Source: Rhizobiaceae bacterium
GTDB taxonomy: Bacteria > Pseudomonadota > Alphaproteobacteria > Rhizobiales > Rhizobiaceae
Direction of reading: 5' to 3'
DNA length: 64,000 nt
Assembly: GCA_029233925.1 (NCBI GenBank)
Contig: JARGOX010000001.1
Span: 369,448-433,447 of the forward strand
In this document: positions 18,663 through 28,210 of the stretch, piece by piece
How positions within the stretch are numbered: position 1 is the first letter of the stretch
How the letters are laid out: every line of letters begins with the position of its first letter
Program-made: the position numbers and the translations under genes
Notes under the pieces: model-generated
Seen by the model: only the letters and a program-made list of their open reading frames with translations
Databases searched by the model: none
What the model was told of the DNA's origin: nothing

Positions 18663-19619
18663 GTGAAAACCATCGCTGCTCATCAATCCAAGAAGGTCAT
18701 CTACGCGGCACTGGCCGGGAACACGTTGATTGCGATCTGCAAATTCATCGCCGCCGGGCTGACCGGATCTTCGGCAATGCTGTCGGAAGCCATCCATTCC
18801 GTGGTGGATTCGGGCAACCAGATCCTGTTGCTCTACGGCATCAAACGGGCCAAGCAACAGCCGGACGAGAAGCATCCCTTCGGCTACGGTATGGAACTGT
18901 ATTTCTGGACCTTCGTGGTGGCCATCATGATCTTTGCGATCGGGGCGGGCCTGTCGTTCTATGAGGGCATCAAGCATGTTCTGAACCCCGAACCGATGGG
19001 CGATCCCACGGTGAACTATGTCATCTTGATACTCAGCATGGTGTTTGAGGGTGCCGCATGGATGGTGGCCTACAAGGCGTTCAACAAGGAAAGGGGCAAC
19101 GCGCCGTTTTTCCAGGCCATCCGCCATTCCAAGGACCCGACCATCTTCACGGTGCTTTTTGAGGATACGGCAGCCATGATCGGTCTGATGATTGCCCTCA
19201 TGGGTGTCGCCGGCAGCCACATCTTTGGAATCCATGAGCTTGATGGGCTCGCCTCAATCGGCATCGGTATCGTACTGGCGGGGGTCGCCATTCTGCTTGC
19301 GACCGAAAGCAAGGGCCTCCTGATTGGTGAGGGCGCTGATCCCCTGATAGTCGGGGACATACGCGCCATGTTTGCAGCGGACAAACGGATAAGCAAGACC
19401 AACGAAATTCTGACCATGCACCTGGGCCCCAATGAAATCCTGCTCAATGCCAGTTTCGATTTTATTGATGGTCTTCCGGCGGAGGTGGTCGAGGCATCCA
19501 TCTCCGAGTTCGAGCGGAAGATCAAGGAGCGTTTTCCGGCCATTCGCCGGATCTTCATCGAGGCGCAGGGATGGCGCGCCCATGCGGCCGATGCCAATGG
19601 CGCGCAAACGGAGAGCTGA
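18663..19619 (+). CDS. cation diffusion facilitator family transporter
   Basis: 318-residue inner-membrane metal/proton antiporter of the CDF family, closest in feel to the ZnT9/SLC30A9-like branch. Six membrane segments are visible (about 13-33, 37-58, 80-100, 117-138, 162-183, 197-215). The metal site in TM2 is H45-x3-D49 (SEAIHSVVDSGNQ), and TM5 carries E167-D168 (LFEDTAAMIG). A cytoplasmic C-terminal domain follows. The frame is open to 18267, but only from the GTG at 18663 (VKTIAAHQSKKVIYAAL) does the sequence look like this family. GGAG immediately before the GTG is unusually close. Its TGA directly abuts the next gene's ATG. Confidence 0.82.
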   Translation: MKTIAAHQSKKVIYAALAGNTLIAICKFIAAGLTGSSAMLSEAIHSVVDSGNQILLLYGIKRAKQQPDEKHPFGYGMELYFWTFVVAIMIFAIGAGLSFYEGIKHVLNPEPMGDPTVNYVILILSMVFEGAAWMVAYKAFNKERGNAPFFQAIRHSKDPTIFTVLFEDTAAMIGLMIALMGVAGSHIFGIHELDGLASIGIGIVLAGVAILLATESKGLLIGEGADPLIVGDIRAMFAADKRISKTNEILTMHLGPNEILLNASFDFIDGLPAEVVEASISEFERKIKERFPAIRRIFIEAQGWRAHAADANGAQTES

Positions 19620-20627
19620 ATGTCCGAACCGGCCAAAACACCAGCGCAGCCTGTGGAAGAAGATGGCCTGCTTTTCGGTTGCCTGTTGAATGGAAACGGC
19701 ACCGCAAAGCTGGTCGGCTGGCCTGAAGTGGAGAGCTGGCAGGACAGCAAGGCGCCGCTATGGGTGCATCTGGATCGCGATTCACCCCGCGTCCAGCTCT
19801 GGCTGCGGGACAAAAGCGGTTTGACGGGCGCAACTGTCGAGGCGCTGCTGGCGGAAGAAACCCGACCGCGGGTCTTTCGCGGAAAGCGCGGATTCGTCAC
19901 CATCCTGCGCGGCGTCAACACCAACCCTGACGCGGATCCGGCGGATATGGTCGCCATGCGCATGTGGTCGGACGGTCAACGTGTCATCACCATCCGGCAA
20001 AAAAGACTGATGACACCAAGGGACATTCTGGCCCAATTGCTGGAGACGGAAAACGGTCCCAAAAACGCATCCGAGGTCTATGAACGTCTGATCCATCGCA
20101 TCACCGAGCGCATGGCTGTCATCATCGCCTCATTCGATGCAAGACTTGATGATATCGAGGAAAGTCTTGATCTGTCACAGGCAACAAAGTTGCGCAGGCA
20201 ATTGTCGGAACTGCGACACGAGACGGCAATCTTGCGGCGGTACATCACGCCGCAAAAGGAAGCGCTCAACAGTCTTTTGATTGAGCCGCCGGACTGGTTT
20301 GAGGATGAAAGCCGGTTGCGGTTGCGCGAAACGACAGACCGTCTTCTGCGCTATGTGGAAGAAATCGAATCTGCCCGGGAACGGGCCATGGTGATCAAGG
20401 ATGACATCGCCAACCAATTGGCAGAGGCCACCAACAAGACCCTCTACAGTCTGGCGATCATATCGGGCATTTTTCTTCCCCTGGCCTTCCTCACGGGTCT
20501 TCTGGGAATCAATATCGGTGGCATGCCGGGTGTCGAAAACCAAAGCTCTTTCTGGATATTCTGTGGCGCGATGGTGGTGCTGCTGGGTGTGGAGCTGGTG
20601 ATTTTCAAGCGCCTGAAGTGGTTTTGA
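19620..20627 (+). CDS. CorA-family divalent metal transporter, ZntB-like
   Basis: 335 residues. A long soluble N-terminal domain (about 1-270) with the extended helix DARLDDIEESLDLSQATKLRRQLSELRHE is followed by two C-terminal membrane helices. The loop signature is GINIGGMPG at the end of the first helix, where magnesium CorA proteins have GMN; the GxNxGG form is typical of ZntB zinc transporters. The C-terminus FKRLKWF is also typical. It forms a funnel-shaped pentamer in the inner membrane. It starts on the base after the CDF stop codon, so the two metal transporters are almost certainly co-translated. Confidence 0.85.
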   Translation: MSEPAKTPAQPVEEDGLLFGCLLNGNGTAKLVGWPEVESWQDSKAPLWVHLDRDSPRVQLWLRDKSGLTGATVEALLAEETRPRVFRGKRGFVTILRGVNTNPDADPADMVAMRMWSDGQRVITIRQKRLMTPRDILAQLLETENGPKNASEVYERLIHRITERMAVIIASFDARLDDIEESLDLSQATKLRRQLSELRHETAILRRYITPQKEALNSLLIEPPDWFEDESRLRLRETTDRLLRYVEEIESARERAMVIKDDIANQLAEATNKTLYSLAIISGIFLPLAFLTGLLGINIGGMPGVENQSSFWIFCGAMVVLLGVELVIFKRLKWF

Positions 20628-20681
20628 AGCATCAGGATCATTTGATGCCATCATCTCGAACAACATAGACAGGAGACCCGT

Positions 20682-22106
20682 GTGGCCAGTCCTACAGAAA
20701 TTGATCAGGTGCAAATAAAGCCCGTGGTGGAACAGGAAACTGCCGAAACCATCATCGAGGACGTGACGTCCGGCATTACTCCGATTGTTGATTTCATCGT
20801 TGAATCCGTCCGGAAATTGGCGGATCAGTTTCTGTCCTATGAAGGACTTTTTCAAATCGCTATCATTACCGGGGCCTTCGTTCTGGCGTGGATCATTGCC
20901 CGGCCGACCCGAAAGCTCGTCGCTGCAATGTGGCCGACAATCGATGGAAAGGTCTCATTCGTCCATCATGTCTTTCTTGTTGTGCAGAAACTGGTTTTGC
21001 CGGCGCTGTGTGTCCTGACGTTGTGGATCGGTTCCATTGCCTTTGGAAAGATGGGGGTCGGCAACGATCTGCTGCGGATTGTCGCCAGTCTGCTGCAGGC
21101 ATGGGTACTCATTCGCCTCTTCTCCGCCTTCGTACAGGATCCCTTGTGGTCTCGCACATTCGCCGCAACGGCCTGGTTCGTCGCTGCTCTCAACATATTG
21201 CATCTGCTCAATCCGACAATCGCCATTCTGGACAGCATTGCCCTGACATTTGGCGAGTCGCGTCTTTCTCTCTTCGCTATCGTCAAGGGACTGGCGGTTC
21301 TGTTGCTGCTTGGCTGGCTGGCATCCATGACAGGCCGGTTCGTGCAATCACGCGTCAACCGCCAGGAACATCTGACACCATCCGTCAGGACCCTGATCGG
21401 TCAGGTCGTGCGGATCCTGCTGCTGTTCGTGGCGGTCATGCTGGCGATGAATGTCATCGGCGTCGACCTGACGGCACTGGCGGTCTTCTCAGGCGCCGTT
21501 GGCGTGGGGATCGGCTTCGGACTTCAGGCAATATTCAGCAATCTGGTTGCCGGCATCATTTTGCTGCTGGAGCGCAGCATCAAGGCCGGTGATTTCGTGG
21601 AACTGGAATCAGGTCTGACCGGGGAAGTGCGTGAGATCAATATTCGCTCCACGCGCATCACCACGAATGACAATGTCGATATTCTGGTACCCAATTCCGA
21701 ATTCATCAACAGTCGGGTTACCAACTGGACCCTGCGCGACAATTTCAAGCGCACGCGCATTCCGTTCGGGGTTGCCTACGGCACCGACAAGGAACTGGTA
21801 CGCAAGGCGGCGCTCGAGGCGGCGGAATCGGTTCCTCATATGCTGCAGACCCCTGACGCCAAACCGCCGGAAGTCTGGTTGGTCGGCTTCGGAGAAAGCA
21901 GTCTCGACTTTGAGCTGGTAATCTGGCTCAAGCCGGCATCCGTGAAGCGGCCGGGTGCGGTCAACGCCGATTACAATTGGGCGCTGGAAACAGCCTTAAG
22001 CAAATACGGCATTGAAATTCCGTTCCCGCAACGCGACCTTCATATCAGGTCAGGTTCATTGCCCATCAAGCTTACAACGGAGAATCGCGGCAAAAAACAA
22101 AAATAA
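20682..22106 (+). CDS. mechanosensitive ion channel family protein (MscS type, extra N-terminal helices)
   Basis: 474 residues. The MscS core is clear: the pore helix AVFSGAVGVGIGFGLQAIFSNLVAGIILLLERSIKAGD (about 266-306), then the beta domain with REINIRSTRITTNDNVDILVPNSEFI. Upstream are about four further hydrophobic segments (about 48-70, 90-115, 122-165, 195-225), making it longer than E. coli MscS (286). A charged N-terminal tail carries a repeated acidic EETAETIIEDV. It starts with GTG at 20682, preceded by AGGAGA. It probably releases solutes on hypo-osmotic shock and is the third ion-flux gene in a row. Confidence 0.88.
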   Translation: MASPTEIDQVQIKPVVEQETAETIIEDVTSGITPIVDFIVESVRKLADQFLSYEGLFQIAIITGAFVLAWIIARPTRKLVAAMWPTIDGKVSFVHHVFLVVQKLVLPALCVLTLWIGSIAFGKMGVGNDLLRIVASLLQAWVLIRLFSAFVQDPLWSRTFAATAWFVAALNILHLLNPTIAILDSIALTFGESRLSLFAIVKGLAVLLLLGWLASMTGRFVQSRVNRQEHLTPSVRTLIGQVVRILLLFVAVMLAMNVIGVDLTALAVFSGAVGVGIGFGLQAIFSNLVAGIILLLERSIKAGDFVELESGLTGEVREINIRSTRITTNDNVDILVPNSEFINSRVTNWTLRDNFKRTRIPFGVAYGTDKELVRKAALEAAESVPHMLQTPDAKPPEVWLVGFGESSLDFELVIWLKPASVKRPGAVNADYNWALETALSKYGIEIPFPQRDLHIRSGSLPIKLTTENRGKKQK

Positions 22107-22112
22107 TTTTGC

Positions 22113-22145
22113 CTATAGACAAGATAATTTTTGTTTTCTATAGGG
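22113..22145 (+). promoter_or_regulatory. AT-rich inverted repeat upstream of the rim-type operon
   Basis: CCTATAGA (22113-22120) and TCTATAGG (22138-22145) form a perfect 8-base inverted repeat across an AT-rich 17-base spacer, filling the short gap between mscS and the next ATG at 22150. The right arm runs into the apparent ribosome-binding site (AGGGTGG), so folding could hide it. Alternatively it is an operator. No partner protein is identified. Confidence 0.4.
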
Positions 22146-22149
22146 TGGC

Positions 22150-22431
22150 ATGACTTCAAATCTGGATTGGATACCTCAGACGACCGACCGGCTTGCAGCG
22201 CTCTACGACCGTTCATTCGGTGGAAAGACGGGCGGGCGTTTCCGCATACCGATGAAGCTGGTGCGCGAGATAGCCGGACGAAAACGGCTTTATGAGGCTG
22301 ACGTGCGCGATTTGACCCGCGCCCTTCTGGAACGCGGCTATGTGTTGATCGATATGGACAGTTTCCTCGTGGTGATGAGCGCCAATGCATTCGTGAACTA
22401 TCGCCGCGCAAACGAAGACTGTCTGGGATGA
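22150..22431 (+). CDS. small hypothetical protein leading the rimB-rimK operon
   Basis: 93 residues, not recognised. It is soluble and charged, with RFRIPMKLVREIAGRKRLYEADVRDLTRALLERGYVLIDMDSFLVVMS, which looks like a small helix-turn-helix-like or alpha/beta fold. Its stop overlaps the following rimB-like ATG by four bases (ATGA), so it belongs to the S6-modification operon. By position it resembles RimA, the small first gene of the Pseudomonas rimABK operon, but I cannot claim sequence homology. A hairpin-forming repeat sits over its ribosome-binding region. Confidence 0.7.
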   Translation: MTSNLDWIPQTTDRLAALYDRSFGGKTGGRFRIPMKLVREIAGRKRLYEADVRDLTRALLERGYVLIDMDSFLVVMSANAFVNYRRANEDCLG

Positions 22432-22931
22432 AAACAAAGCGAAAGGCTTCTTCGCAAGTCCGCCATGATATTATCGGCTGGCGCGAGATGGTTGGACTGC
22501 CTGATCTGGGAATCACGCAGATCCGAGCAAAGATAGACACCGGTGCGCGCACGTCGGCGCTGCATGCGGAAAGGCAGGAACTGTTTGAGCGCGACGGCGT
22601 GCAATGGGTCCGCTTCCTGGTACCGACCGGCGGACATCCGAAACTGTCCATGGTCGAAGCGCCGTTGCGCGATGAGCGCGACATCAAGAACACCAGCGGT
22701 ATGCCGGAACGGCGTTATATCGTGCGCACCACTCTGCTTCTGGGCAGACACCGATGGCACATTGATGTGTCTCTGGCTGACCGGTTGAAGATGGAATTTG
22801 ATCTGATCCTCGGGCGCACGGCCATTCGTGGTCGCAACGTGCTTGTTGATCCGGGCGGTTCCTATCTCGCCGGAAACCCCAAGGGGAAACGGTTTCACAA
22901 AGAAACCGAGCGACTATCGAAGATATCCTGA
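22428..22931 (+). CDS. rimB: RimB-like retropepsin family protein (ATP-dependent zinc protease annotation)
   Basis: 167 residues of the RimK/LysX-associated retropepsin-like family. The aspartic-protease motif is [11 protein letters not shown] with D37-T38-G39; the second half has [24 protein letters not shown]. In Pseudomonas the RimB protein works with RimK in ribosomal protein S6 tail modification. Many databases label the family ATP-dependent zinc protease, which the sequence does not support. It overlaps the small gene before it, and rimK starts 46 bp downstream. Confidence 0.85.
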   Translation: MKTKRKASSQVRHDIIGWREMVGLPDLGITQIRAKIDTGARTSALHAERQELFERDGVQWVRFLVPTGGHPKLSMVEAPLRDERDIKNTSGMPERRYIVRTTLLLGRHRWHIDVSLADRLKMEFDLILGRTAIRGRNVLVDPGGSYLAGNPKGKRFHKETERLSKIS

Positions 22932-22977
22932 ATTCGGGACATCACACGCCTGCGACAAATCATTGAAGGAGAAGACG

Positions 22978-23883
22978 ATGAAGATTGCCATGTTGGCACG
23001 AAACGCCAATCTCTATTCCCATGTCCGCTTGAAAGAGGCTGCAGAAACGCGCGGCCACACTTTGGATATCATCGACACATTGCGCTGTTACATGAACATC
23101 GCGTCAAAGCGGCCAGAAGTCTATTACAACGGCAAAAAATTGCCGCTCTATGATGCCGTCATTCCGCGCATCGGTGCGTCGATTACCTTTTACGGCATGG
23201 CCGTTCTGCGCCAATTTGAAATGCAGGGTGTTTATCCGCTGAACGAATCGGTTGGAATCGGCAGATCACGCGACAAGCTGCGATCACTGCAATTGCTTGC
23301 ACGTGATGGCATAGGCCTGCCTGTGACAACATTTGCACATGATCCCAAACAGACGGAGGAAGTCATCGCACTCGCCGGTGGCGCTCCTCTGGTCGTCAAA
23401 TTGCTGGAAGGCACACAGGGCATTGGTGTGGTGCTGGCGGATACGGACCGCTCGGCCAAATCGGTCATCGAAGCCTTCCGTGGCGCCAAGGTCCATATCA
23501 TGGTCCAGGAGTTCATCAAGGAAGCAGGCGGGTCGGACATTCGTGCGCTTGTTGTCGGCGGAAAAGTGATCGCCGCCATGAAACGCACAGGCAGTGGAGA
23601 CGATTTTCGTTCCAACCTGCATCGCGGCGGCAGCGCCGAGCCCATCAAGATATCCGCGGCAGAACGCTCGACAGCGATCCGCTCGGCAAAAGCCATGGGT
23701 CTGAATGTCTGCGGCGTCGACATCCTGCGGGCCAAGCGCGGCCCTGTAGTCCTGGAGGTCAATTCCTCACCCGGTCTGGAGGGCATTGAAAAGGCAACCG
23801 GGATCGATGTTGCCGGCAAGATCATCGAATATCTGGAAGCCAATGCCAAACCGAACAGGACCAAGACACGGGGCAAAGGCTGA
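22978..23883 (+). CDS. rimK: 30S ribosomal protein S6--L-glutamate ligase RimK
   Basis: 301-residue ATP-grasp ligase that adds glutamate residues to the C-terminus of ribosomal protein S6. Pre-ATP-grasp segment [30 protein letters not shown]-grasp core [41 protein letters not shown], and [25 protein letters not shown], which holds the metal-binding Glu/Asn. Strong ribosome-binding site GAAGGAGAAG before the ATG at 22978; the frame is open further upstream but unlike the family. Its TGA overlaps the next ATG by one base. RimK links ribosome modification to growth and surface behaviour in pseudomonads; the same role here is inference. Confidence 0.93.
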   Translation: MKIAMLARNANLYSHVRLKEAAETRGHTLDIIDTLRCYMNIASKRPEVYYNGKKLPLYDAVIPRIGASITFYGMAVLRQFEMQGVYPLNESVGIGRSRDKLRSLQLLARDGIGLPVTTFAHDPKQTEEVIALAGGAPLVVKLLEGTQGIGVVLADTDRSAKSVIEAFRGAKVHIMVQEFIKEAGGSDIRALVVGGKVIAAMKRTGSGDDFRSNLHRGGSAEPIKISAAERSTAIRSAKAMGLNVCGVDILRAKRGPVVLEVNSSPGLEGIEKATGIDVAGKIIEYLEANAKPNRTKTRGKG

Positions 23884-24923
23884 TGCCGGGTCGCCCGCCT
23901 TTTGAGATCGGTACGAGCAAGATCGCGGCTGGCACGCGGCAAACCGTGGAATTGCCGGTCAGCGTGCTGTCGGACCACACACCGGTCACACTGTCCGTGC
24001 ATGTCGTGCACGGGCGGCGGCCGGGACCGACCCTGTTCGTCAGCGCGGCCACCCATGGTGATGAGGTTATCGGGGTAGAGATCGCCCGTCGGCTGATGCA
24101 CGCTCCCTCCCTCAACAGCGTCAATGGCACTGTGCTGATTGCGCCGATTGTCAACACCTTCGGATTTCTCAACCAATCGCGATATCTGCCGGACCGCCGG
24201 GACCTCAACAGGTCATTTCCCGGCAGCCCGCGCGGCTCCCTTGCCTCGCGGTTGGCGCATCTGTTCATGACCGAGGTTGTTGCCCGCTCCGATATCGGCA
24301 TCGACCTGCATTCTGCTGCCATTCACAGAACCAACCTTCCGCAGGTTCGTGTCTCCGCGTTGAAACCTGAGACAATGGCTCTGGCGGAGGCTTTCGGTGC
24401 ACCGATGATCCTGACGGCCCCGCTGCGACCAGGGTCGCTGCGCCAGGCGGCGCATAACGTCGGCGTTGACATGTTGCTGTTTGAGGCCGGTGAAGCCTTG
24501 CGGTTCGACGAATTTGCCGTGCGCGCCGGTCTGAGCGGCATTCTGCGGGTGCTGCGCGCTTTGAAAATGATCTCGGCCAAAGGTATTGCCAAGCCCAAGG
24601 CCGCTCCTGCTCATGCCACGTCCAGCGCCTGGCTGCGCGCCCCCGTTGGAGGGCTTTTGCGCACATTCAGGACACCGGGTGAAATGGTGTCGGTCGGCGA
24701 TGTGCTCGGCATCATTTCCGATCCACTGGGTGAGGTCGAAAGCGAGGTGCTGGCGACCAATGCAGGCCTGATCATCGGCCGCACCAATCTACCCGTGGTC
24801 AACGAGGGCGATGGCCTGTTCCATGTCGCCATCGTGGGACACGAGGGCACCGAGGATGCAATCGATAACCTGGCGGAGCAGTTGAGCAATGACCCATTGT
24901 TCGATGAAGACGAGATCATCTGA
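23883..24923 (+). CDS. succinylglutamate desuccinylase/aspartoacylase family zinc hydrolase
   Basis: 346 residues of the M14-related AstE/ASPA family. Zinc ligands are visible: H58 and E61 in ATHGDEVIG and H143 in GIDLHSAAIH. A catalytic Glu lies in LLFEAGEALRF near 200. A C-terminal beta-barrel (GGLLRTFRTPGEMVSVGDVLGIISDPLGEVESEV) follows, as in the family. Members next to rimK are common in proteobacteria; the enzyme may trim or recycle glutamyl or acyl amino acids, which is inference. It is the last gene of the operon, followed by a hairpin shared with convergent ubiA. Confidence 0.88.
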   Translation: MPGRPPFEIGTSKIAAGTRQTVELPVSVLSDHTPVTLSVHVVHGRRPGPTLFVSAATHGDEVIGVEIARRLMHAPSLNSVNGTVLIAPIVNTFGFLNQSRYLPDRRDLNRSFPGSPRGSLASRLAHLFMTEVVARSDIGIDLHSAAIHRTNLPQVRVSALKPETMALAEAFGAPMILTAPLRPGSLRQAAHNVGVDMLLFEAGEALRFDEFAVRAGLSGILRVLRALKMISAKGIAKPKAAPAHATSSAWLRAPVGGLLRTFRTPGEMVSVGDVLGIISDPLGEVESEVLATNAGLIIGRTNLPVVNEGDGLFHVAIVGHEGTEDAIDNLAEQLSNDPLFDEDEII

Positions 24924-24983
24924 CAACGTCGGTTTCGCCTATCATTTGATAGCTCTATCCAGTTTTTCTGAAAGATTGATTCC

Positions 24984-25012
24984 GCTTCGACCGGTTTTAA
25001 AGCGGTCGAAGC
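24984..25012. terminator. bidirectional hairpin between the rimK operon and ubiA
   Basis: GCTTCGACCG and CGGTCGAAGC form a perfect ten-base stem around a nine-base loop in the convergent 96-bp gap. No long T-run follows on either strand, but position and strength fit a shared transcription end. Confidence 0.6.
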
Positions 25013-25019
25013 AGACCAA

Positions 25020-25976
25020 TCAGAAATGAACCAGCAGTCCCGCACACAGGCTGGCAAATATAATCCATCCGACACGGGCATTGGACTTGAACAGGGCCAG
25101 GCACTGCTCGCCATCGTCGATGTCAACAATGGCGATCTGGCGGGCAAGCATCGCCCCTGCCATTGCAAGCCCGACATAGACCGGCCACGGCGTGTCGGCC
25201 AGCCAGCAGGACAGCACGATGCAGGCCATGGCGAGGGCATAGATGCCCGATAGCCACTTCCGGGTGTGAGCGCCAAACAGCCGTGCGGTTGAACGTACCC
25301 CGATCAATTCGTCGTCTTCCTTGTCCTGATGGGCGTAGATCGTGTCATAGCCAATCGTCCACAGTACGGATCCGACATAGAGCGCGACGGCTGCGGCACT
25401 CAGCGCTCCGAAGGTTGCTGCCCAGCCCATTAACGCACCCCAGGAAAAGGCAAGCCCCAGAAAGAACTGCGGCCAGTCGGTAAAACGTTTGGCGAATGGA
25501 TAGATGGCGACGATGGCCAGCGAACAAATTCCAAGGACAATGGCAAAGAGATTGAACTGCAGCAGCACGATCAAACCCGCAATCGCCTGCAGGACCATGA
25601 AGACTTTCGCCTGCTTGCGGCTGACCCGGCCAGAGGGAAGCGGACGCGACCGTGTTCGGGCCACCTGCATGTCAATCTTGTGATCGACAAGATCATTATA
25701 GGTGCACCCTGCCCCGCGCATGGCAATGGCACCCGCGGCAAACAGTGCCAGAAACCAGGCAATCTGCAGCATGCCCGTCGGAGCGGACTGCGCCACGACG
25801 TTGGCCGCAAGCAGGGTGGACCACCAACAGGGCCACATCAGCAATTGCCAGCCAATGGGCCGGTCCCATCTGGCCAGTTGCGCATAGGGCCACAACCTGC
25901 GCGGCAACAGCCGATAGACCCAATTGTCTGACGGCGCGTCGGCAACCCGCCCCATTTTGATTTGAGCATTCTGCAT
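25020..25976 (-). CDS. ubiA: 4-hydroxybenzoate polyprenyltransferase UbiA
   Basis: 318-residue integral membrane prenyltransferase attaching the polyprenyl tail to 4-hydroxybenzoate in ubiquinone synthesis. The first aspartate motif N94-D-L-V-D98-H-K-I-D102 and the second motif DTIYAHQDKEDD (about 209-220) bind the magnesium-diphosphate. About eight hydrophobic helices are visible from residue 45 on. Start at 25976 (MQNAQIKMGRV). Divergent from purD with about 190 bp between starts. The polyprenyl diphosphate synthase that would supply its substrate is at about 34.2 kb. Confidence 0.93.
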   Translation of the reverse strand: MQNAQIKMGRVADAPSDNWVYRLLPRRLWPYAQLARWDRPIGWQLLMWPCWWSTLLAANVVAQSAPTGMLQIAWFLALFAAGAIAMRGAGCTYNDLVDHKIDMQVARTRSRPLPSGRVSRKQAKVFMVLQAIAGLIVLLQFNLFAIVLGICSLAIVAIYPFAKRFTDWPQFFLGLAFSWGALMGWAATFGALSAAAVALYVGSVLWTIGYDTIYAHQDKEDDELIGVRSTARLFGAHTRKWLSGIYALAMACIVLSCWLADTPWPVYVGLAMAGAMLARQIAIVDIDDGEQCLALFKSNARVGWIIFASLCAGLLVHF

Positions 25977-26164
25977 GGCCCCTTGGTGGCAGCTTCTGCG
26001 GCATCAAGTCAAGCCGCGCAGACGCGCATTTTTTGGTCGAACAACCGGATTTGCGACCGTGCAGAAAAATACGCCTTGCCCTTTTGTCCTTGTGCACTCT
26101 CACCTATAGAACGGGGGCCGCATCTTGAATCCGGCGCCTTGACCAGACAGAAGGAATGACAGTG

Positions 26165-27442
26165 ATGAATGTGCTTTTGATCGGTTCGGGTGGACGCGAA
26201 CATGCACTGGCCTGGAAGATTGCCGCCTCACCCGTTCTGGGTACGCTCTATTGCGCCCCCGGAAACCCGGGGATCGCTGAAGAAGCAACCTGCATCGACA
26301 TGGATATCACCGACCACAAGGCCATTGTGGCATTCTGTGCAGAGGCGGAAATCAGTCTGGTGGTCGTCGGACCGGAGGCGCCGCTGGTTGAGGGTCTCGT
26401 TGATGATCTGCAAGCCGCTGGCATCCCCGCATTCGGCCCCACAGCGGCAGCTGCCCAACTTGAGGGCTCAAAAGGCTTTACCAAGGACCTTTGTGCACGT
26501 TTCAATATTCCGACCGGTGCCTATATGCGCTTCAACAATGCACCAAAAGCCAAGGCCTATGCCCGCGAGATGGGCGCGCCGATTGTTATCAAGGCGGACG
26601 GGTTGGCCGCCGGCAAGGGCGTTACCGTTGCCCGGACATTGAATGAAGCCTTTGCTGCGATTGAAGACTGCTTTGAAGGTGCTTTTGGCGAGGCCGGTGC
26701 TGAAGTCGTCGTGGAGGAATTTCTTGAGGGCGAAGAGGCGAGCTTTTTCTGCCTGTGTGACGGCACCAATGCCCTGCCCCTGACCACGGCACAGGACCAT
26801 AAATGTGTCGGCGACGGTGACACCGGCGCCAATACCGGCGGCATGGGCGCCTATTCGCCTGCCCCGGTAATGACGGATGAACTGGTGCAGCGCACGATGG
26901 ACGAGATCATCAATCCGACCCTCAAGGGAATGGCGGAGATGGGAGCGCCTTTTACCGGTGTTCTCTACGCCGGTCTGATGATCACCCGAAAGGGTCCTGA
27001 ACTGATCGAGTACAATGTGCGATTTGGTGATCCGGAATGCCAGGTGATGATGATGCGTCTGAAGGATGACATCCTGATGCTGATGAAGGCTGCAACCGAT
27101 GGATTGTTATGGACGATGAGCGCGCGCTGGAGGGACGAGGCTGCGCTTTGTGTGGTGATGGCGGCAAAGGGATATCCCGGCTCCTACCGAAAAGGCACCG
27201 TCATCGACAATCTGGAAGCCGCCAACGCCTTGCATGATGTCGAGATTTTCCACGCGGGAACAGCCAGAAACGGCGATAAGATTGTTGCCAATGGCGGGCG
27301 GGTGCTGGGTGTGACAGCCCTTGGTACAACGGTCGGCCAAGCTCACCAGCAAGCCTATATGGCCGTTGATCTCATTGACTGGGATGACGGATTTTGCAGA
27401 CGTGACATCGGCTGGCGGGCGATCAAACGCGAAGAACAGTAA
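26165..27442 (+). CDS. purD: phosphoribosylamine--glycine ligase PurD
   Basis: 425-residue ATP-grasp enzyme making glycinamide ribonucleotide, step two of purine synthesis. N-terminal [18 protein letters not shown], then the central [12 protein letters not shown] and the [19 protein letters not shown] and [13 protein letters not shown] motifs; the C-terminal barrel has [15 protein letters not shown]. Start taken at the ATG at 26165 (MNVLLIG), nine bases after AAGGA; an ATG at 26156 sits too close to that ribosome-binding site. Single gene, divergent from ubiA. Confidence 0.94.
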   Translation: MNVLLIGSGGREHALAWKIAASPVLGTLYCAPGNPGIAEEATCIDMDITDHKAIVAFCAEAEISLVVVGPEAPLVEGLVDDLQAAGIPAFGPTAAAAQLEGSKGFTKDLCARFNIPTGAYMRFNNAPKAKAYAREMGAPIVIKADGLAAGKGVTVARTLNEAFAAIEDCFEGAFGEAGAEVVVEEFLEGEEASFFCLCDGTNALPLTTAQDHKCVGDGDTGANTGGMGAYSPAPVMTDELVQRTMDEIINPTLKGMAEMGAPFTGVLYAGLMITRKGPELIEYNVRFGDPECQVMMMRLKDDILMLMKAATDGLLWTMSARWRDEAALCVVMAAKGYPGSYRKGTVIDNLEAANALHDVEIFHAGTARNGDKIVANGGRVLGVTALGTTVGQAHQQAYMAVDLIDWDDGFCRRDIGWRAIKREEQ

Positions 27443-27531
27443 TAAAGGGATTTGTATTGCATTAACCATACCTGAATACGTGTTGAAAACGGTTGTGTGC
27501 TATAGTTGCACTGAATATTCAGGAGATTGCC

Positions 27532-28134
27532 ATGATTCGACCAATCATATTGACCGCTGCCCTTGTTCTGACCACCGGTTCCGCGGTGGCCGGGGGGTCG
27601 GTCATTGACGTGACGTCAAAGCTCATTGCAACCGGCAGTATCATTTCGGTCGACTGCACCGAGTGCCCACCCTTGAAGGACAAGACGGCAGCGCCCGTGG
27701 TCTCTGGTGTGGAAACACACGAGACAGAAATCGACGGCACCAAAAAAATCATTCAAACGGACAATATGCTGGGCGGAAGCCCGGTGCGCCATGTGAGAAA
27801 TGCTCCAGCGTCCTCGCCGTCGGTCGTCACGGAATATTCAGGCGAATCCTCTTCCCATGAAAATGGCGGCACCAGTATTTCATCAGGAGATCACGGTACC
27901 ATACACGCCGGGGCGGGCATGATGCCGGGTGCTGCAAATGACGAAGGCGAAGTCACCGTCACTGGTGGTGGCGATTTCAATGTGGATGAAGTCGCCCCTG
28001 AAACGGCAAGCAAGGATGGTGTCGATGGCGTATCTCAGACGTCTTCGGTCGACATGAATGACGCGCAGCACGACAATGTCGAACCGGAAAATACCGCTGG
28101 GCCGGAAATCATTGAACTGCGACCGACGCAGTAA
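27532..28134 (+). CDS. secreted HPE1-like domain protein
   Basis: 200 residues. A signal peptide (MIRPIILTAALVLTTGSAVA) precedes a CxxC pair (VDCTECPPL) and the segment GVETHETEIDGTKKIIQTDNMLGGSPVRHV. I recall this layout from rhizobial proteins annotated as plant virulence effector HPE1-like; that name implies no proven effector role. The C-terminal half (from about 100) is low-complexity, rich in Gly, Ser, Asp and Glu (GTSISSGDHGTIHAGAGMM), and likely unstructured. The ATG at 27532 follows CAGGAGA. It is the last plus-strand gene before the convergent glyS. Confidence 0.65.
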   Translation: MIRPIILTAALVLTTGSAVAGGSVIDVTSKLIATGSIISVDCTECPPLKDKTAAPVVSGVETHETEIDGTKKIIQTDNMLGGSPVRHVRNAPASSPSVVTEYSGESSSHENGGTSISSGDHGTIHAGAGMMPGAANDEGEVTVTGGGDFNVDEVAPETASKDGVDGVSQTSSVDMNDAQHDNVEPENTAGPEIIELRPTQ

Positions 28135-28210
28135 CGCCGGTCATTGATTGCGAACACATCGGGGAACATCACCCCATCAGGATCGAGGCCCTTGGGGCCA
28201 GGTTTGCAGA

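Noticed and set aside
18108-19235. 375-residue minus-strand open frame across the CDF gene and the gap before it
   Set aside because: Its second half is antisense to a clear transporter gene and the first half has no recognisable motif; treated as chance.
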